Notes: generated by a model not told the origin, from the sequence alone. 64,000 nucleotides of DNA from Mycobacterium sp. IS-1590 (GCF_001500025.1 NZ_LQIW01000013.1:1-64000), one strand, 5' to 3'. Shown: positions 24,648 through 34,978, counted from the stretch's first letter. Numbers and translations are program-made.

Positions 24648-25487
24648 TCAGATCACGTAGTTGAGGTGATCGACGACACGCCTGCCGACCTCCTCGTCGC
24701 CGCCGTAAGCGATCGCGTCGTGATCCAACGCGACGCGCCCGCCGGCCAGCCGCGCGAACAGCAGCGCATCGAGCGTGATCGTCGCCGTGGGTTCAGCGTC
24801 GCCGAAGTCCTCGACGACCTTGCCTCGGCCCTCGACCGCGACGTTGATCGTCCTGGCCAGAGGCCCGGTCAGCTGGATGGATACCCGAGAGCCGTCGGGC
24901 GCCCCACCCAGTTTCCCGACCACAAAGCCCATACTGGCCGCCATTTCGTCGAGCGCGAACAGCGCGGGCGCCCCGGTCGGGTCGGATGCGGGCCGCCCGA
25001 GCGCATCGCGAATGTCGTGCTCGTGCATCCAGCAGTCGAAGATCCGCACCCGCATGAATCGGCCGTAACTGTCCGGGCCGGCCGGCGTCGCCGTCACCTG
25101 GTTCCAGTCGTCGTCGTTCAGCGCGGTCAGCGCCGCGCGACGCTCAGCGGTGATGGCCCGGAAGCGGTCCAGCAACTCCGCGCCGCTGATCGTCCGCAAC
25201 TCGAGCACCCACCGCTCGTTCAGCACACCGATGTCGTTGCGTACGTGCTCGAATGACGACACGTCCACATCTGCCTCCGGGGTGTTCATCCCCGCCAACA
25301 TCGATTCGGTGCCGACCATGTGGGCCGTCACGTCGTGCACCGTCCAGCCGGGCAGCGACGTCGCCGCTTCCCAGTCGGAGTCGGCCAGACCCGCCAACAA
25401 GCCTTCGATCGTGTGCCACTCGGCGAACAACGCATCGAGGACCGCGGTCTTGTCGAGCTTCGTCACCGGACGCGAGGGGCTGCTCAC
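24648..25487 (-). CDS. Maleylpyruvate isomerase-family (DinB-like, mycothiol-dependent) protein
   Basis: A 279-residue protein with a DinB-type N-terminal helix bundle (about 10-165) containing the metal His in TVHDVTAHMVGTES and the later CWMHEHDIRDAL, then a C-terminal sterol-carrier-like region (VSIQLTGPLARTINVAVEG, about 190-265). This is the layout of actinobacterial mycothiol-dependent maleylpyruvate isomerase-family enzymes. It is usually annotated by family only; the substrate here is unknown. The start is uncertain: GTG 25487 (used) or GTG 25466, none with a strong Shine-Dalgarno. Confidence 0.75.
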   Translation of the reverse strand: MSSPSRPVTKLDKTAVLDALFAEWHTIEGLLAGLADSDWEAATSLPGWTVHDVTAHMVGTESMLAGMNTPEADVDVSSFEHVRNDIGVLNERWVLELRTISGAELLDRFRAITAERRAALTALNDDDWNQVTATPAGPDSYGRFMRVRIFDCWMHEHDIRDALGRPASDPTGAPALFALDEMAASMGFVVGKLGGAPDGSRVSIQLTGPLARTINVAVEGRGKVVEDFGDAEPTATITLDALLFARLAGGRVALDHDAIAYGGDEEVGRRVVDHLNYVI

Positions 25488-25536
25488 CGCCCGACCGTAC
25501 CGCTCGTCACCGACCGCCGTGTACAGAACGTAGGCG

Positions 25537-27825
25537 CTACGGCGTGTCAGCGGCCAGGGGTTCCGCGGCATGATCGGCAAGCGCGGCGGGCAGCCCGAAC
25601 AGGTATCCCTGAGCCAAGGAGCAGCCGGCGAGGAACACCGTCTCGGCCTGCTCGACGGTCTCGATGCCCTCGGCGATCACTTCAAGGCCCAACGGATCAC
25701 ACACCGCGATCACCGATCGGTACAGCGTCGCGGCCTGCGCGCGTTCTGGTCCGGCCAACAGGCTGCGGTCGAGCTTGACGATCTGAATGGGTAACGCGTG
25801 CAGGTAGGTCAGCGAGTTGTATCCGGCGCCGAAATCGTCCAGTGCCACCTTGACCCCAATGGCGTTGAGCCGCCGTATTTGTGAAGCCGCCTCGTCGAGG
25901 TCGACGATCGGCACGGTCTCGGTGATCTCCAGCGTCAACCGGCTGGGCGCCATGCCGTAGCGCGCCAACGTAGCTGCCACCACGTCACGGAACTCGCCGT
26001 CGCGCAGGCGTGCCGCCCCGATGTTGACCTGCAGATCGAGACCCCCACCGGCCGCGGCAACTTGCCGGCAACTCAGATCCAGCACCATCGCGTCGAAGGC
26101 ATCGCCGAGCCCCGCAGCCTCCGCGGCGGCGACGAACGTCTCGGGTGGAATCTGCGTGCCGTCGGGCGCGGTCCACCTCGCCAGCGCCTCGAAGGCGACC
26201 GGAGTCTCCTCGGGCAGCCGAACGATGGGCTGATAGACCAGGCCGAACCCGGCCGGCGGACCACCGTCGGCGTTTCGTAACGCGGTGGGAAAGTCCACCG
26301 CCCGGCCGGTCATCGACGGGTAAACGACGGCGATGTCTTTGCCCAGGCGCTTGCCCTCATACATCGAGTGGTCGGCCTTGCGCAGCAGATCGTCCGGGGT
26401 CTGGCTGTCTTCGTCGGCTTCCAGCCGAACCAGGCCCATGCTCGCACGGATCCGCACGCTCGAGCCGTGCACGGCGAACGGCTCCCGAAGCGCCGCCTGG
26501 ATGCGGCCGGCGACGACTTCAGGTGCCGCCGCGTCGCTGTTGATCAGAATGGCGAACTCGTCACCGCCGATGCGTGCCAGGGTGTCGGTACCCCGCACAC
26601 ATCGACGGAGGCGTTCGCCCACGGCACGCAGCAGCTCGTCACCGCCCGCGTGCCCGAACCGATCGTTGACGTCCTTGAAGTCGTCGAGGTCTACGAAGAT
26701 CAGAACGAAACCGCCTCTGGCAGAAGCGGTTTGGAGTTCCTTGCCGAAGAATAGCCGGTTCGGCAGCCCGGTCAACGCGTCGTGATGCACCTGGTGCGCG
26801 AGCAGCCGCTGAGCGTCGAACAGCCGCACCGTCAACCTGTGCTGCGCGCGCATCGCGAAGGCCTGGCGCGCCGCGACGAGCAGAACCATCAGCACCGCCC
26901 CGACGACCAGCACCGCGTCGAGCTCCCGATCGATCAGCACGTGGTAGCCGTAAAGCATTGCAATACCGGCGAATCCGGCAAACGGCAGGATCAACTGCAC
27001 CCAGTCCATCACCCGATCGCCGGCCTGAGCGGCGGCCTCCGACAGGGGCACCGGTTCGGCCAGTGCGTAGATCACCAGCACCAGCCCGAGAATGAACGCG
27101 CCGCCGCCCCACAAGTCACCGTTGTGCAAGCCGACGGTCCGGAAATAGGCCACCATCCGGTCGGCGGACGCGAGCAACATGACCCCGCCGGTCAACAGCA
27201 GACACTCCGCCCGATGTGGCCGCCCCGGCCGGTAGAGACTGGCGAAGAAGACCCCCGCCACCACCGCGCACAGCTGGAGCAGCGAATAGGTCACCAGGAT
27301 CGGGGGATTGTCCGACCGGGGGAACGCCGCTGCGGCCAGTGCCCCGTATCCGGCCAGGTAGGACAGCAGCGAAAACGAGATCGCCGCCACGATCGCGTCG
27401 AGGACGGACGCGACGAGCGAGTACTGATGCACCGGGTCGGGGGTGGTGCTGCGCCCGACTCCGACGCGCCCGAGCACCACCACCGCCGTGAAAATGAGCA
27501 CCGCGGGAAGCAGATACGCCACGGTCTCCCTGCCGCCGGCCACTCGACCGGGATCAGAGCCGCCGCCCGTCCACCACAGCAGCTCACCGATGAGCCAGCT
27601 CAGGCACGACGCAGCGATGAGGACTCGCCACCATCGGGACGGGCCGTCGACCTTGCGGGCAACCATGAAGCCGCGGACGACGATCACCGCGCCCAGGACC
27701 GCCTGCACCGCGATCATCCCCGCCTCGGCGCGGTCGTATCCCCACGGGGCCAGCGCGTTCACCACGACCAGCAGCAGCAGGGCCACCACGACGCCGTAAC
27801 GCCAACGATGACCCCTGAGCGACAC
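25537..27825 (-). CDS. Membrane-bound bifunctional GGDEF-EAL cyclic-di-GMP protein
   Basis: A 762-residue protein. Residues 1-335 contain about eight hydrophobic segments (a membrane sensor). The GGDEF domain (about 345-500) has an intact GGDEF at 420-424 with RGTD at 411-414, an inhibitory I-site of RxxD type. The EAL domain has EAL at 546-548, EITET, DDFGAGYNSL, KLDRS and AEGIE, all residues needed for phosphodiesterase activity. So both synthesis and breakdown of c-di-GMP are plausible, like M. smegmatis DcpA. GTG start with GGGGAAGG before it. Confidence 0.9.
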   Translation of the reverse strand: MSLRGHRWRYGVVVALLLLVVVNALAPWGYDRAEAGMIAVQAVLGAVIVVRGFMVARKVDGPSRWWRVLIAASCLSWLIGELLWWTGGGSDPGRVAGGRETVAYLLPAVLIFTAVVVLGRVGVGRSTTPDPVHQYSLVASVLDAIVAAISFSLLSYLAGYGALAAAAFPRSDNPPILVTYSLLQLCAVVAGVFFASLYRPGRPHRAECLLLTGGVMLLASADRMVAYFRTVGLHNGDLWGGGAFILGLVLVIYALAEPVPLSEAAAQAGDRVMDWVQLILPFAGFAGIAMLYGYHVLIDRELDAVLVVGAVLMVLLVAARQAFAMRAQHRLTVRLFDAQRLLAHQVHHDALTGLPNRLFFGKELQTASARGGFVLIFVDLDDFKDVNDRFGHAGGDELLRAVGERLRRCVRGTDTLARIGGDEFAILINSDAAAPEVVAGRIQAALREPFAVHGSSVRIRASMGLVRLEADEDSQTPDDLLRKADHSMYEGKRLGKDIAVVYPSMTGRAVDFPTALRNADGGPPAGFGLVYQPIVRLPEETPVAFEALARWTAPDGTQIPPETFVAAAEAAGLGDAFDAMVLDLSCRQVAAAGGGLDLQVNIGAARLRDGEFRDVVAATLARYGMAPSRLTLEITETVPIVDLDEAASQIRRLNAIGVKVALDDFGAGYNSLTYLHALPIQIVKLDRSLLAGPERAQAATLYRSVIAVCDPLGLEVIAEGIETVEQAETVFLAGCSLAQGYLFGLPAALADHAAEPLAADTP

Positions 27826-27904
27826 GCCTTCCCCGCCTTTCCGTTCGTCATGATGCCTTATGCAGCGAAGTGCTTATACCGGCTCGGCCCAATTTCCGTG
27901 TTGA

Positions 27905-28750
27905 TCAACCGGCGGCGATCATGGCCACCGCAGCGAGCGCCAACACCATGCCGAGCGCCTGCCAACGCGTCACCCGCTCCCGCAGCACCACGATCGCGAG
28001 CAACACCGTCGCCGCCGGGTACAACGACATCAGCACGCCCGCAAGCGACAACAACGCCGCCTGAAGTGCCAGCAGCATCGCGATGTTCGCGCCGACGTCG
28101 AGGAACGCCGCCAGCACCGCCAGCTTCAGCGGGTTGCCCGACGGCGGTCGCAGGTTGCGGCTCAGCAGCGCAATGACGACCACCAGCCCCGTCGCCGACG
28201 CACGCGCGAACACCAGCGGCCACAGCTTGGCTTCCACCGGCGCCTGGTCGATCAACACGAAGTTCAACCCGAACGCCACGCCGGACCCGATCGTCAACCA
28301 GGCCACCGTCGGGGTGAACCGGTGCTCAGTGAAGTCCTCGTCAGAGGCTTCCCGGCTGACCAGCACCACCGCGATCAACGCCAGAACGACGCCCACGCCG
28401 GCGAGCAGCCCCGGCCGCTCCCCCAGCGCCAGCCCGAATCCCACCGGGATACCGGCAACCAGGATCGCGGTGAGCGGGGACACCACCGAGATCGGACCCG
28501 AACCCAGGGCCGCGTAGAACCACCACACCCCGAACGCCTGCGACACCCCGCACAACACGCCCCAGAGCACCGCGCCCTGCGACACGACCCCGCCGATCGG
28601 GACCGCCAGCGCCGCGAGCACGACCAGCGCGATCGGGTAGGAGACCAGCACGACCCGCAGCGCGGCGACCCGGCGCGAGGCCAGTCCGCCGACGAAGTCG
28701 CTGATCCCGTAGCCCAGCGCTGACGCCAGCGCCAGCGCGACTCCGATCAG
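27905..28750 (-). CDS. EamA/DMT-family transporter with probable CTG start
   Basis: An integral membrane protein of the drug/metabolite transporter superfamily: two EamA repeats, about ten hydrophobic segments ([51 protein letters not shown] and, in repeat two, [34 protein letters not shown]). The first standard start (GTG 28651) would remove the first segment. CTG at 28750 restores it, gives 281 residues, the usual family length, and makes a 4-base CTGA overlap with the smpB stop. No ATG, GTG or TTG exists in frame between 28651 and the in-frame stop at 28778. Substrate unknown. Confidence 0.8.
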   Translation of the reverse strand: MIGVALALASALGYGISDFVGGLASRRVAALRVVLVSYPIALVVLAALAVPIGGVVSQGAVLWGVLCGVSQAFGVWWFYAALGSGPISVVSPLTAILVAGIPVGFGLALGERPGLLAGVGVVLALIAVVLVSREASDEDFTEHRFTPTVAWLTIGSGVAFGLNFVLIDQAPVEAKLWPLVFARASATGLVVVIALLSRNLRPPSGNPLKLAVLAAFLDVGANIAMLLALQAALLSLAGVLMSLYPAATVLLAIVVLRERVTRWQALGMVLALAAVAMIAAG

Positions 28751-29253
28751 GTCATGCCCTTGGCGCGGCGCCCCAGCTCACGGGTGATCTCGCGCTGCGC
28801 GTCCCGACGCGCCAAATCCTGCCGCTTGTCGCGGGCCTCTTTACCGCGGGCCAGCGCAAGTTCCACCTTCACCTTCCCGTCGGTGAAGTACAGCGACAGC
28901 GGCACGAGCGTGAGATTGCCGTCGCGGATGCGGCCGATCAACTGATCGATCTGCCTGCGGTGCAACAACAGCTTCCGGTTGCGCCGCGGCACGTGGTTGG
29001 TCCAGCTGCCGTGGTGATACTCGGGGATGTGGACGTTGCGCAGCCACACCTCGCCGTCGTCGACGGTGGCGAAGGCGTCGGCCAGCGACGCCTGCCCGTC
29101 GCGCAGGCTCTTCACCTCCGTGCCGACCAGCTGGATACCCGCCTCGAACGTCTCCAAGATCGAATAGTTGTGGCGCGCTTTGCGATTGGTCGCAACGACT
29201 TTGTTGTTGCTGGACCGGGACGGGTCGGCTTTCCTGGCGCCCTGTTTTGGCAT
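28747..29253 (-). CDS. smpB: SsrA-binding protein
   Basis: A 168-residue SmpB, which binds tmRNA and delivers it to stalled ribosomes. The OB-barrel core [33 protein letters not shown] and the conserved [14 protein letters not shown] and C-terminal basic tail ([21 protein letters not shown]) are present. ATG 29253 follows AAGG; upstream in-frame codons lie in ftsX. Directly downstream of ftsX (two bases), as in other mycobacteria. The ssrA gene lies 4.2 kb away on the same strand. Confidence 0.96.
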   Translation of the reverse strand: MPKQGARKADPSRSSNNKVVATNRKARHNYSILETFEAGIQLVGTEVKSLRDGQASLADAFATVDDGEVWLRNVHIPEYHHGSWTNHVPRRNRKLLLHRRQIDQLIGRIRDGNLTLVPLSLYFTDGKVKVELALARGKEARDKRQDLARRDAQREITRELGRRAKGMT

Positions 29254-29255
29254 GG

Positions 29256-30152
29256 CTACCTTCGTATGTACAGGCGCAGCGTGACATAAGCGGTGATGCC
29301 CGACATCGCCAAGCCCAGGAACAGCATCAGCGGAGCGCTGAAGTACAGCACGTCGGCATAGTCCACCTTGGCGATCAGATTCGCTTGATAGAACTGGTTC
29401 AACGCGTTCTCCAGGAACAGCGCCCGTACCACTATCAGGCCGATGATCGCGATCACCACGCCTATCAAGGCCGCAAGCATCGCCTCCACGAGGAACGGCA
29501 ACTGGGTGTACCAACGACTGGCCCCGACCAGACGCATGATGCCTATCTCGGTGCGTCTGGTGTACGCCGCGACTTGAACCATGTTGGCTATCAACAGGAC
29601 CGCGCCGACCGCTTGAACCAACGCCACCGCGAACGCGGCGTTGCTGATGCCGTCGAGTACGGCGAACAGGCGGTCGATCAGCTCCTTCTGATTGAGCACG
29701 TTGAGCACACCGGGCCGGCCGACCATCGCCTCGTCGAATTCCTTGTGCTGCTCGGGATCTTCGAGCTTGACGATGAACGACGCCGGAAACGCATCGCGCC
29801 CAGCGACGTCCTTGTACTGCGGGAACTTCGTGATCGCATCCTCGTAGGCCTCATCGCGATTGAGGAACCGCACCGAGCGCACGTCGTCACGGTCCTCGAT
29901 CTGCTGGCGCAGCGCCTTGCACGGGTCGGCGTCACACGACGGGTCGTTGGCCGAGACGTCGTTGGTCAAAAAGACCTGGCTCTCGACGCGGTCGAGGTAG
30001 ATGTTGCGGGACTGGTCTGCCAGCCGGACGACGAGCAGGCCGCCGCCGAACAGGCCGATCGAGATGGCGGTGGTCAGGATCATCGCCACGGTCATGGTGA
30101 CGTTGCGACGAAATCCCGTGAGGACTTCGTTGATCAGGAAGCCGAAGCGCAC
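29256..30152 (-). CDS. ftsX: Cell-division ABC transporter permease FtsX
   Basis: A 298-residue FtsX. One N-terminal transmembrane segment (about 21-43), an extracellular domain (about 45-165, with two cysteines in CDADPC), then three more transmembrane segments between about 170 and 290 with the MacB-like [23 protein letters not shown] core. With FtsE it regulates peptidoglycan hydrolases such as RipC at the septum. The GTG start shares one base with the ftsE TAG stop. Confidence 0.95.
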   Translation of the reverse strand: MRFGFLINEVLTGFRRNVTMTVAMILTTAISIGLFGGGLLVVRLADQSRNIYLDRVESQVFLTNDVSANDPSCDADPCKALRQQIEDRDDVRSVRFLNRDEAYEDAITKFPQYKDVAGRDAFPASFIVKLEDPEQHKEFDEAMVGRPGVLNVLNQKELIDRLFAVLDGISNAAFAVALVQAVGAVLLIANMVQVAAYTRRTEIGIMRLVGASRWYTQLPFLVEAMLAALIGVVIAIIGLIVVRALFLENALNQFYQANLIAKVDYADVLYFSAPLMLFLGLAMSGITAYVTLRLYIRR

Positions 30153-30841
30153 TAGCGATCCATTCCGTAGACGCCGCGCTGCTCGTCGCGAATCAGCCGG
30201 CCGAGTTCGAGTTCGACGACCCGCTGGCGCATTGAGTCGACGATGTGGTGGTCGTGGGTGGCCATCAACACCGTGGTCCCGGTGCGGTTGATCCGCTCGA
30301 GCAGATCCATGATGTCCTTGCTGGTCTCCGGGTCCAGGTTGCCGGTGGGCTCGTCGGCGAGCAGCACCAGCGGCCGGTTGACGAATGCCCGGGCGATCGC
30401 GACTCGCTGCTGTTCGCCACCGGACAGCTCGGCGGGCAGCCGATTGGCCTTACCCGACAAGCCGACCATCTCCAGCACGTCGGGCACCACCCGGTTGATG
30501 GTCTCGGCGCGCTTTCCGATGACCTCGAGGGCGAAAGCGACGTTTTCGAAGACGGTCTTCTGCTGCAGCAGCCGGAAGTCCTGGAACACGCAGCCGATCA
30601 CCTGGCGCAGGCTGGGGATGTGGCGTCCGGGCAGCTTGTTGACGTGGAACTTCGACACCTGGATGTCGCCGTGGGTCGGAGTCTCCTCGGCCAGCAGCAG
30701 CCGCATGAACGTCGACTTGCCCGAACCCGACGGCCCGATGAGGAAGACGAACTCACCCTTGTCGATCTTGACCGACACGTTGTCGAGCGCGGGCCGCGCC
30801 GACGACTTGTACTGCTTGGTCACGTTGTTGAGGGTGATCAT
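30152..30841 (-). CDS. ftsE: Cell-division ATP-binding protein FtsE
   Basis: A 229-residue ABC ATPase. Walker [10 protein letters not shown] (about 36-44), Q-loop FQDFRLL, signature LSGGEQQR, Walker [10 protein letters not shown], and H-loop ATHD. ATG 30841 ([10 protein letters not shown]) is used; a GTG three bases earlier is alternative. It drives FtsX to activate cell-wall hydrolysis during division. Order ftsE-ftsX-smpB is conserved in mycobacteria. Confidence 0.96.
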   Translation of the reverse strand: MITLNNVTKQYKSSARPALDNVSVKIDKGEFVFLIGPSGSGKSTFMRLLLAEETPTHGDIQVSKFHVNKLPGRHIPSLRQVIGCVFQDFRLLQQKTVFENVAFALEVIGKRAETINRVVPDVLEMVGLSGKANRLPAELSGGEQQRVAIARAFVNRPLVLLADEPTGNLDPETSKDIMDLLERINRTGTTVLMATHDHHIVDSMRQRVVELELGRLIRDEQRGVYGMDR

Positions 30842-30877
30842 CACGGCACGCCAGTGTAGCGGGGAAGCACAGGCGGC

Positions 30878-31324
30878 CTAGCTGGGCGGAGTCGCCGGTG
30901 GCGGCACCAGTTGCGGGAGCGGCGGTAGCAGGGGCTCCTGGGTGGTCGGCGGCGCCTGCTCGGGGGCGATGGTCTGGGTGGTCGCCGGTCGCGGCCCCCA
31001 GCCGTCGGGGTCGATCACCGTCGTGGTCGGAGTCGGGCTGGTCGTCGTGGTTTCGGTCGGGCTCGTCGTGGTGGTTGTGGTCGGGGTCGTCGTCGTGGTC
31101 GTGGTCGTGGGTTCGGTGGTCCGGCGCACGTTGGTGCGCGGCACCCAGGTGTAGTTCGGGTCCGGTACGAAGCCGGGCGGGACCACCGCAGGCGCGGGTG
31201 CGGGCGCTTCGGGGGGTTTGGCCTCAAACGTCTGATTCACCCAGAACAGCGCGACGAACGCCGCGATGAGCACCACCGTCGACACTCGCATCCGGCCGAA
31301 ACGGGCCGTCAGCCAATGCCTCAC
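30878..31324 (-). CDS. Pro/Thr-rich membrane-anchored secreted protein (Rv3103c-like)
   Basis: A 148-residue protein with one N-terminal hydrophobic segment (VSTVVLIAAFVALFWVN, about 14-30) followed by an outward-facing low-complexity region: Pro/Ala-rich (40-70), then long Thr runs with Pro and Glu (about 70-105) and a Pro-rich end. No catalytic domain. Same place and character as the hypothetical proline-rich protein Rv3103c of M. tuberculosis. Wall-spanning or glycosylated linker is likely. It overlaps the upstream MscS gene by four bases, and the reading frame of the Thr runs comes from ACC/ACG repeats. Confidence 0.8.
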   Translation of the reverse strand: MRHWLTARFGRMRVSTVVLIAAFVALFWVNQTFEAKPPEAPAPAPAVVPPGFVPDPNYTWVPRTNVRRTTEPTTTTTTTTPTTTTTTSPTETTTTSPTPTTTVIDPDGWGPRPATTQTIAPEQAPPTTQEPLLPPLPQLVPPPATPPS

Positions 31325-32301
31325 TTCTTCTGCTCCGCCGAACCCTGTGTTTCCTGTTCGGCTCCGCCGGCTGTCGCCGGGTGGACGATGGCACCCACCA
31401 TCGGCGTGGCCCCATCGGCCGGTGACACGATCCCCGCCCGGCGCAAAGCGGCAATCACCAGGACCCGGATGCGCCGGCCGACCTCGAACTGCTTGCCAGG
31501 AAGTGTGCGCGCGACCATCCGCAGGTTCACCGTCTCGAGCCCGATGCTCTCGACCCCCATCAGCTGTGGCGCGTCGAGCATGAGTGCGCTGAGTTCGGGA
31601 TCGTCGGTCGCGTTCTGCGCGACGTTGTGCAGGAGATCGTTGACCTCGTTGAGGTCCGAGCCCGTCGGCACCGGAATGTCGATGACGGCACGCGCCCAGT
31701 CCTTCGACAGGTTCAGCGATCGAACGATGTTGCCGTTGGGGATGGTGTACATCTCGCCTTCGGCGGTGCGGAGTTTGGTCACCCGCAGCGTGACTTCTTC
31801 GACCGTCCCCAGCGACTCCTCCGGCGCACCGACCATGCTGAGCTGCACCAGATCACCGAAGCCGTACTGCCTCTCGGTGATGATGAAGAAACCGGCCAGC
31901 AGGTCCTGGACCACTTTCTGCGCACCGAAACCCAGCGCGGCGCCCAGCACCGCGGCGGGCGCGACCAGCGACCCGATCGGGATCGCGAGCGTCTCGGTGA
32001 TCTGGACCGCCACGATGACGAACAACAACGCGACGGTCACCCACGAGATCACCGACGCGACGGCCTGACGGTGTTTGGTGCTCTCCGAACGGACCAGCTG
32101 ATCGCTTTCCAGGTATTCGGCGTCGATGCGGGTCACGATCCGCCGCGCCGCCCAGTTGATGAACCGCGCCGCCAGCAGACCGCCGATCAACAACAGTGCG
32201 ATCGTCACACCGCGGTCGAGGATCCAGTTGCCGATGTTGCCCTGCCAGAAGCCCTCCCAGCGCTCCCCCAGGGATAAAGCGATCAGGTTGTCATCCATCA
32301 T
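31321..32301 (-). CDS. MscS-family small-conductance mechanosensitive channel
   Basis: A 326-residue channel with three to four N-terminal membrane segments (about 28-150), the pore-lining TM3 [28 protein letters not shown] with the conserved Gly/Ala ridge, then the MscS beta-domain ([38 protein letters not shown]) and C-terminal alpha/beta domain. It would release solutes on osmotic downshift. Starts ATGATG at 32301 inside the end of prfB (11-base overlap), as in the Rv3104c position of M. tuberculosis. A Glu/Gln/Lys-rich tail follows. Confidence 0.9.
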   Translation of the reverse strand: MMDDNLIALSLGERWEGFWQGNIGNWILDRGVTIALLLIGGLLAARFINWAARRIVTRIDAEYLESDQLVRSESTKHRQAVASVISWVTVALLFVIVAVQITETLAIPIGSLVAPAAVLGAALGFGAQKVVQDLLAGFFIITERQYGFGDLVQLSMVGAPEESLGTVEEVTLRVTKLRTAEGEMYTIPNGNIVRSLNLSKDWARAVIDIPVPTGSDLNEVNDLLHNVAQNATDDPELSALMLDAPQLMGVESIGLETVNLRMVARTLPGKQFEVGRRIRVLVIAALRRAGIVSPADGATPMVGAIVHPATAGGAEQETQGSAEQKK

Positions 32302-33397
32302 CTTGACTCTTGCGCCAACGGATTCCGGCTTCCAGAAACCCGTCGAGGTCGCCGTCGAGCACCGCCGCCGGGTTGCCGACCTCGTACTCGGTGCGCAGAT
32401 CCTTGACCATCTGGTAGGGGTGCAAAACGTAAGAGCGCATCTGGTTGCCCCACGAGCTGCCGCCGTCGCCTTTGAGGGCGTCCATCTCGGCGCGCTCCTC
32501 GAGACGCTTACGTTCCAACAACTTCGCCTGTAGGACCCGCATCGCCGAAACCTTGTTCTGCAGCTGCGACTTCTCGTTCTGGCAGGTCACCACGATACCG
32601 GTCGGGATGTGGGTCAGCCGGACCGCCGAGTCGGTGGTGTTGACCGACTGCCCGCCGGGGCCACTGGACCGGTAGACGTCAACGCGCACATCGCTTTCCG
32701 GGATGTCGATGTGGTCGGTGGTCTCCACCACGGGCAGCACTTCGACGTCGGCGAACGACGTTTGCCTGCGACTCTGGTTGTCGAACGGGCTGATCCGCAC
32801 GAGCCGATGGGTGCCCTGCTCGACCGACAACGTGCCGTAGGCGAACGGCGCGTGCACCGCGAACGTCGCGCTCTTGATCCCCGCCTCTTCGGCGTAGGAG
32901 ATGTCGAACACCTCGACGGGATAGTCGTGCTGTTCGGCCCAGCGGATGTACATGCGCATCAACATCTCGGCCCAGTCCGCGGCGTCCACCCCGCCGGCGC
33001 CCGATCGGATCGTGACGACGGCCTCGCGCTCGTCGTACTCGCCGGAGAGCAGGGTGCGGACCTCCATCGCCTCGATGTCCTCGCGCAACTTCGCCCGCTC
33101 GGCGTCGGCTTCGGCGAGCTCTTCCTCGCTGCCGTCCTCGGCGGCCAGCTCGTACATCACCGGCAGATCGTCGAGGCGCTGCCGGAGTTCCTCGACGCGT
33201 CGCAGCTCCCCCTGGGTGTGCGACAGCTCGCTGGTGACCTTCTGAGCGCGCACCTGGTCGTCCCACAGGTTCGGGTCGGAGGCCTCGTGCTCGAGCTTCT
33301 CGATGCGACCGCGGAGGCCTTCGACGTCGAGCACCCGCTCCACCGTCGTGAGGGTGGAGTCGAGGGCAGCGAGGTCGGCTTGACGGTCAGGATCCAC
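32291..33397 (-). CDS. prfB: Peptide chain release factor 2
   Basis: A 368-residue RF2. SPF anticodon-like motif at 203-205 and the catalytic GGQ at 248-250 ([10 protein letters not shown]), flanked by the coiled domain 1 and the C-terminal [20 protein letters not shown]. The whole protein is in one frame with no internal stop around codon 25, so there is no programmed +1 frameshift of the E. coli type. GTG start at 33397. It is the first gene of the leftward prfB-MscS-Rv3103c-like-ftsE-ftsX-smpB run and is divergent from fprA. Confidence 0.96.
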   Translation of the reverse strand: MDPDRQADLAALDSTLTTVERVLDVEGLRGRIEKLEHEASDPNLWDDQVRAQKVTSELSHTQGELRRVEELRQRLDDLPVMYELAAEDGSEEELAEADAERAKLREDIEAMEVRTLLSGEYDEREAVVTIRSGAGGVDAADWAEMLMRMYIRWAEQHDYPVEVFDISYAEEAGIKSATFAVHAPFAYGTLSVEQGTHRLVRISPFDNQSRRQTSFADVEVLPVVETTDHIDIPESDVRVDVYRSSGPGGQSVNTTDSAVRLTHIPTGIVVTCQNEKSQLQNKVSAMRVLQAKLLERKRLEERAEMDALKGDGGSSWGNQMRSYVLHPYQMVKDLRTEYEVGNPAAVLDGDLDGFLEAGIRWRKSQDDG

Positions 33398-33560
33398 GGG
33401 AGTTCAGGTTACCCGTGGGCCGATACGCGCCGGTTCTCGCGACTGGCGGCACCGAGAGCGGTCCGCGTTCTAGCATCGGATGGGTAACCAGCCGGCCCCG
33501 ACGCGACAGCCCCTTGCGCGAGGCCGGGCAGCGATGAGGAAGCTTCGACAAAAGGTGTCC

Positions 33561-34925
33561 ATGCGCCCCTACCATGTGGCGATCGTCGGCTCAGGGCCTT
33601 CGGGTTACTTTGCCGCGGCGTCGTTACTCAAGTTCGCCGATTCCCAAGACGACTCCGACGTACGCGTCGACATGCTCGAGATGTTGCCGACCCCCTGGGG
33701 TCTGGTGCGCTCGGGTGTGGCGCCCGACCATCCGAAGATCAAGTCGATCAGCGCCCAGTTCGAGAAGACAGCGTTGGATCCGCGATTCCGCTTCTTCGGC
33801 AACGTCGCGGTCGGCGAGCACGTCCACCCGGCCGAGTTAGCCGAACAGTACGACGCGGTGATCTACGCCGTCGGCGCACAGTCGGACCGAGCGCTGGGGA
33901 TCCCCGGTGAGGACCTGCCCGGCAGCGTCGCCGCCGTCGATTTCGTCGGCTGGTACAACGCCCACCCGCACTTCGAGGAGATCGCACCGGACATCTCCAG
34001 CGGTCGAGCCGTCGTGATCGGCAACGGCAACGTCGCGCTGGACGTAGCGCGGATCCTGGTCACCGATCCTGACGTGCTGGGTGCGACCGACATCGCCGAC
34101 CACGCGTTGAAGTCACTGCACGACCGCGGGGTGGAGGAGGTGCTCGTCGTCGGCAGACGCGGACCGTTGCAGGCGCCGTTCACCACGTTGGAGCTGCGCG
34201 AGCTCGGGCACCTCGAGGGGCTCGGTGACGTCGACGTCATCATCGATCCCGCCGACTTCGCCGATATCACCGATGACGATCTCGAGGCGGCGGGCAAGAC
34301 CGTGCGCAACAACATCAAGGTGTTGCGCGGCTACGGCGAACAGACGCCGAAGAACGCCAAGCGGCGCATCGTCTTCCGATTCCGCACCTCCCCGATCGAG
34401 ATCAAAGGGAACGGCCGCGTCGAATCCATCGTGCTCGGCCGCAACGAGCTGGTCGAGGAGAACGGCCGCATCGTGGCCAAGGACACCGGTGAACGCGAGG
34501 AGGTGCCTGCCCAGCTGGTGGTGCGCGCCGTCGGCTATCGCGGTGTGCCGACGCCCGGCCTGCCCTTCGACGAGCGCAGCGGCACGATCCCGCACACCCA
34601 CGGGCGTGTCGAAGGCAGCCGCAACGAGTACGTCGTCGGTTGGATCAAGCGCGGGCCGACGGGCGTCATCGGCAGCAACAAGAGCGATTCGCAGGAGACC
34701 GTCGACACGCTGATCGCCGACCTGGCCGGCGCGCAGCTGTCCGATTTCGATGAGGACCATCCGCGGCGGTTGGCCGAATGGTTGGTCGAGCGGCAGCCAA
34801 AGGTCGTCACCGACGACCACTGGCGGCTGATCGACGAGTACGAGCGGTCAGCGGGTGAACCGCACGGACGACCGCGGGTGAAGCTGACCACCGTGGCCGA
34901 GATGCTGAAGATCGGGCACGGCTGA
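33561..34925 (+). CDS. fprA: NADPH-ferredoxin/adrenodoxin-type reductase FprA
   Basis: A 454-residue flavoprotein. FAD motif VAIVGSGPSGYFAAASLL (about 6-23), NADPH motif VVIGNGNVALDVARIL (about 154-169), and VVGRRGPLQAPFTTLEL, all typical of the mycobacterial/adrenodoxin reductase family. It feeds electrons from NADPH to ferredoxins, and could serve the P450 elsewhere in the window. ATG 33561 is preferred; GTG 33555 is alternative (AAAAGG precedes both). Divergent from prfB by 163 bases; a TAGCAT -10 lies at 33471-33476. Confidence 0.93.
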   Translation: MRPYHVAIVGSGPSGYFAAASLLKFADSQDDSDVRVDMLEMLPTPWGLVRSGVAPDHPKIKSISAQFEKTALDPRFRFFGNVAVGEHVHPAELAEQYDAVIYAVGAQSDRALGIPGEDLPGSVAAVDFVGWYNAHPHFEEIAPDISSGRAVVIGNGNVALDVARILVTDPDVLGATDIADHALKSLHDRGVEEVLVVGRRGPLQAPFTTLELRELGHLEGLGDVDVIIDPADFADITDDDLEAAGKTVRNNIKVLRGYGEQTPKNAKRRIVFRFRTSPIEIKGNGRVESIVLGRNELVEENGRIVAKDTGEREEVPAQLVVRAVGYRGVPTPGLPFDERSGTIPHTHGRVEGSRNEYVVGWIKRGPTGVIGSNKSDSQETVDTLIADLAGAQLSDFDEDHPRRLAEWLVERQPKVVTDDHWRLIDEYERSAGEPHGRPRVKLTTVAEMLKIGHG

Positions 34926-34941
34926 GCTTCGGCTCGTTTTT

Positions 34942-34964
34942 GCGCCGAGGGTTGTGGTCGGCGC
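34942..34964. terminator. Hairpin between convergent fprA and membrane-protein genes
   Basis: GCGCCGA (34942-34948) and TCGGCGC (34958-34964) form a 7-bp GC-rich stem with a nine-base loop between two convergent stops. There is no downstream T run on either strand (TTTTT precedes it on the plus strand), so it may be Rho-assisted or weak. Confidence 0.5.
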
Positions 34965-34978
34965 GAATCGACGAAACT

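Noticed and set aside
33300..33397. Programmed +1 frameshift site in prfB
   Set aside because: The reading frame is continuous from the GTG, with no early TGA or slippery CTT.
33407..33489. GGTTACCC and GGGTAACC inverted repeats between prfB and fprA
   Set aside because: Arms are eight bases but 67 bases apart, with no other sign of function.
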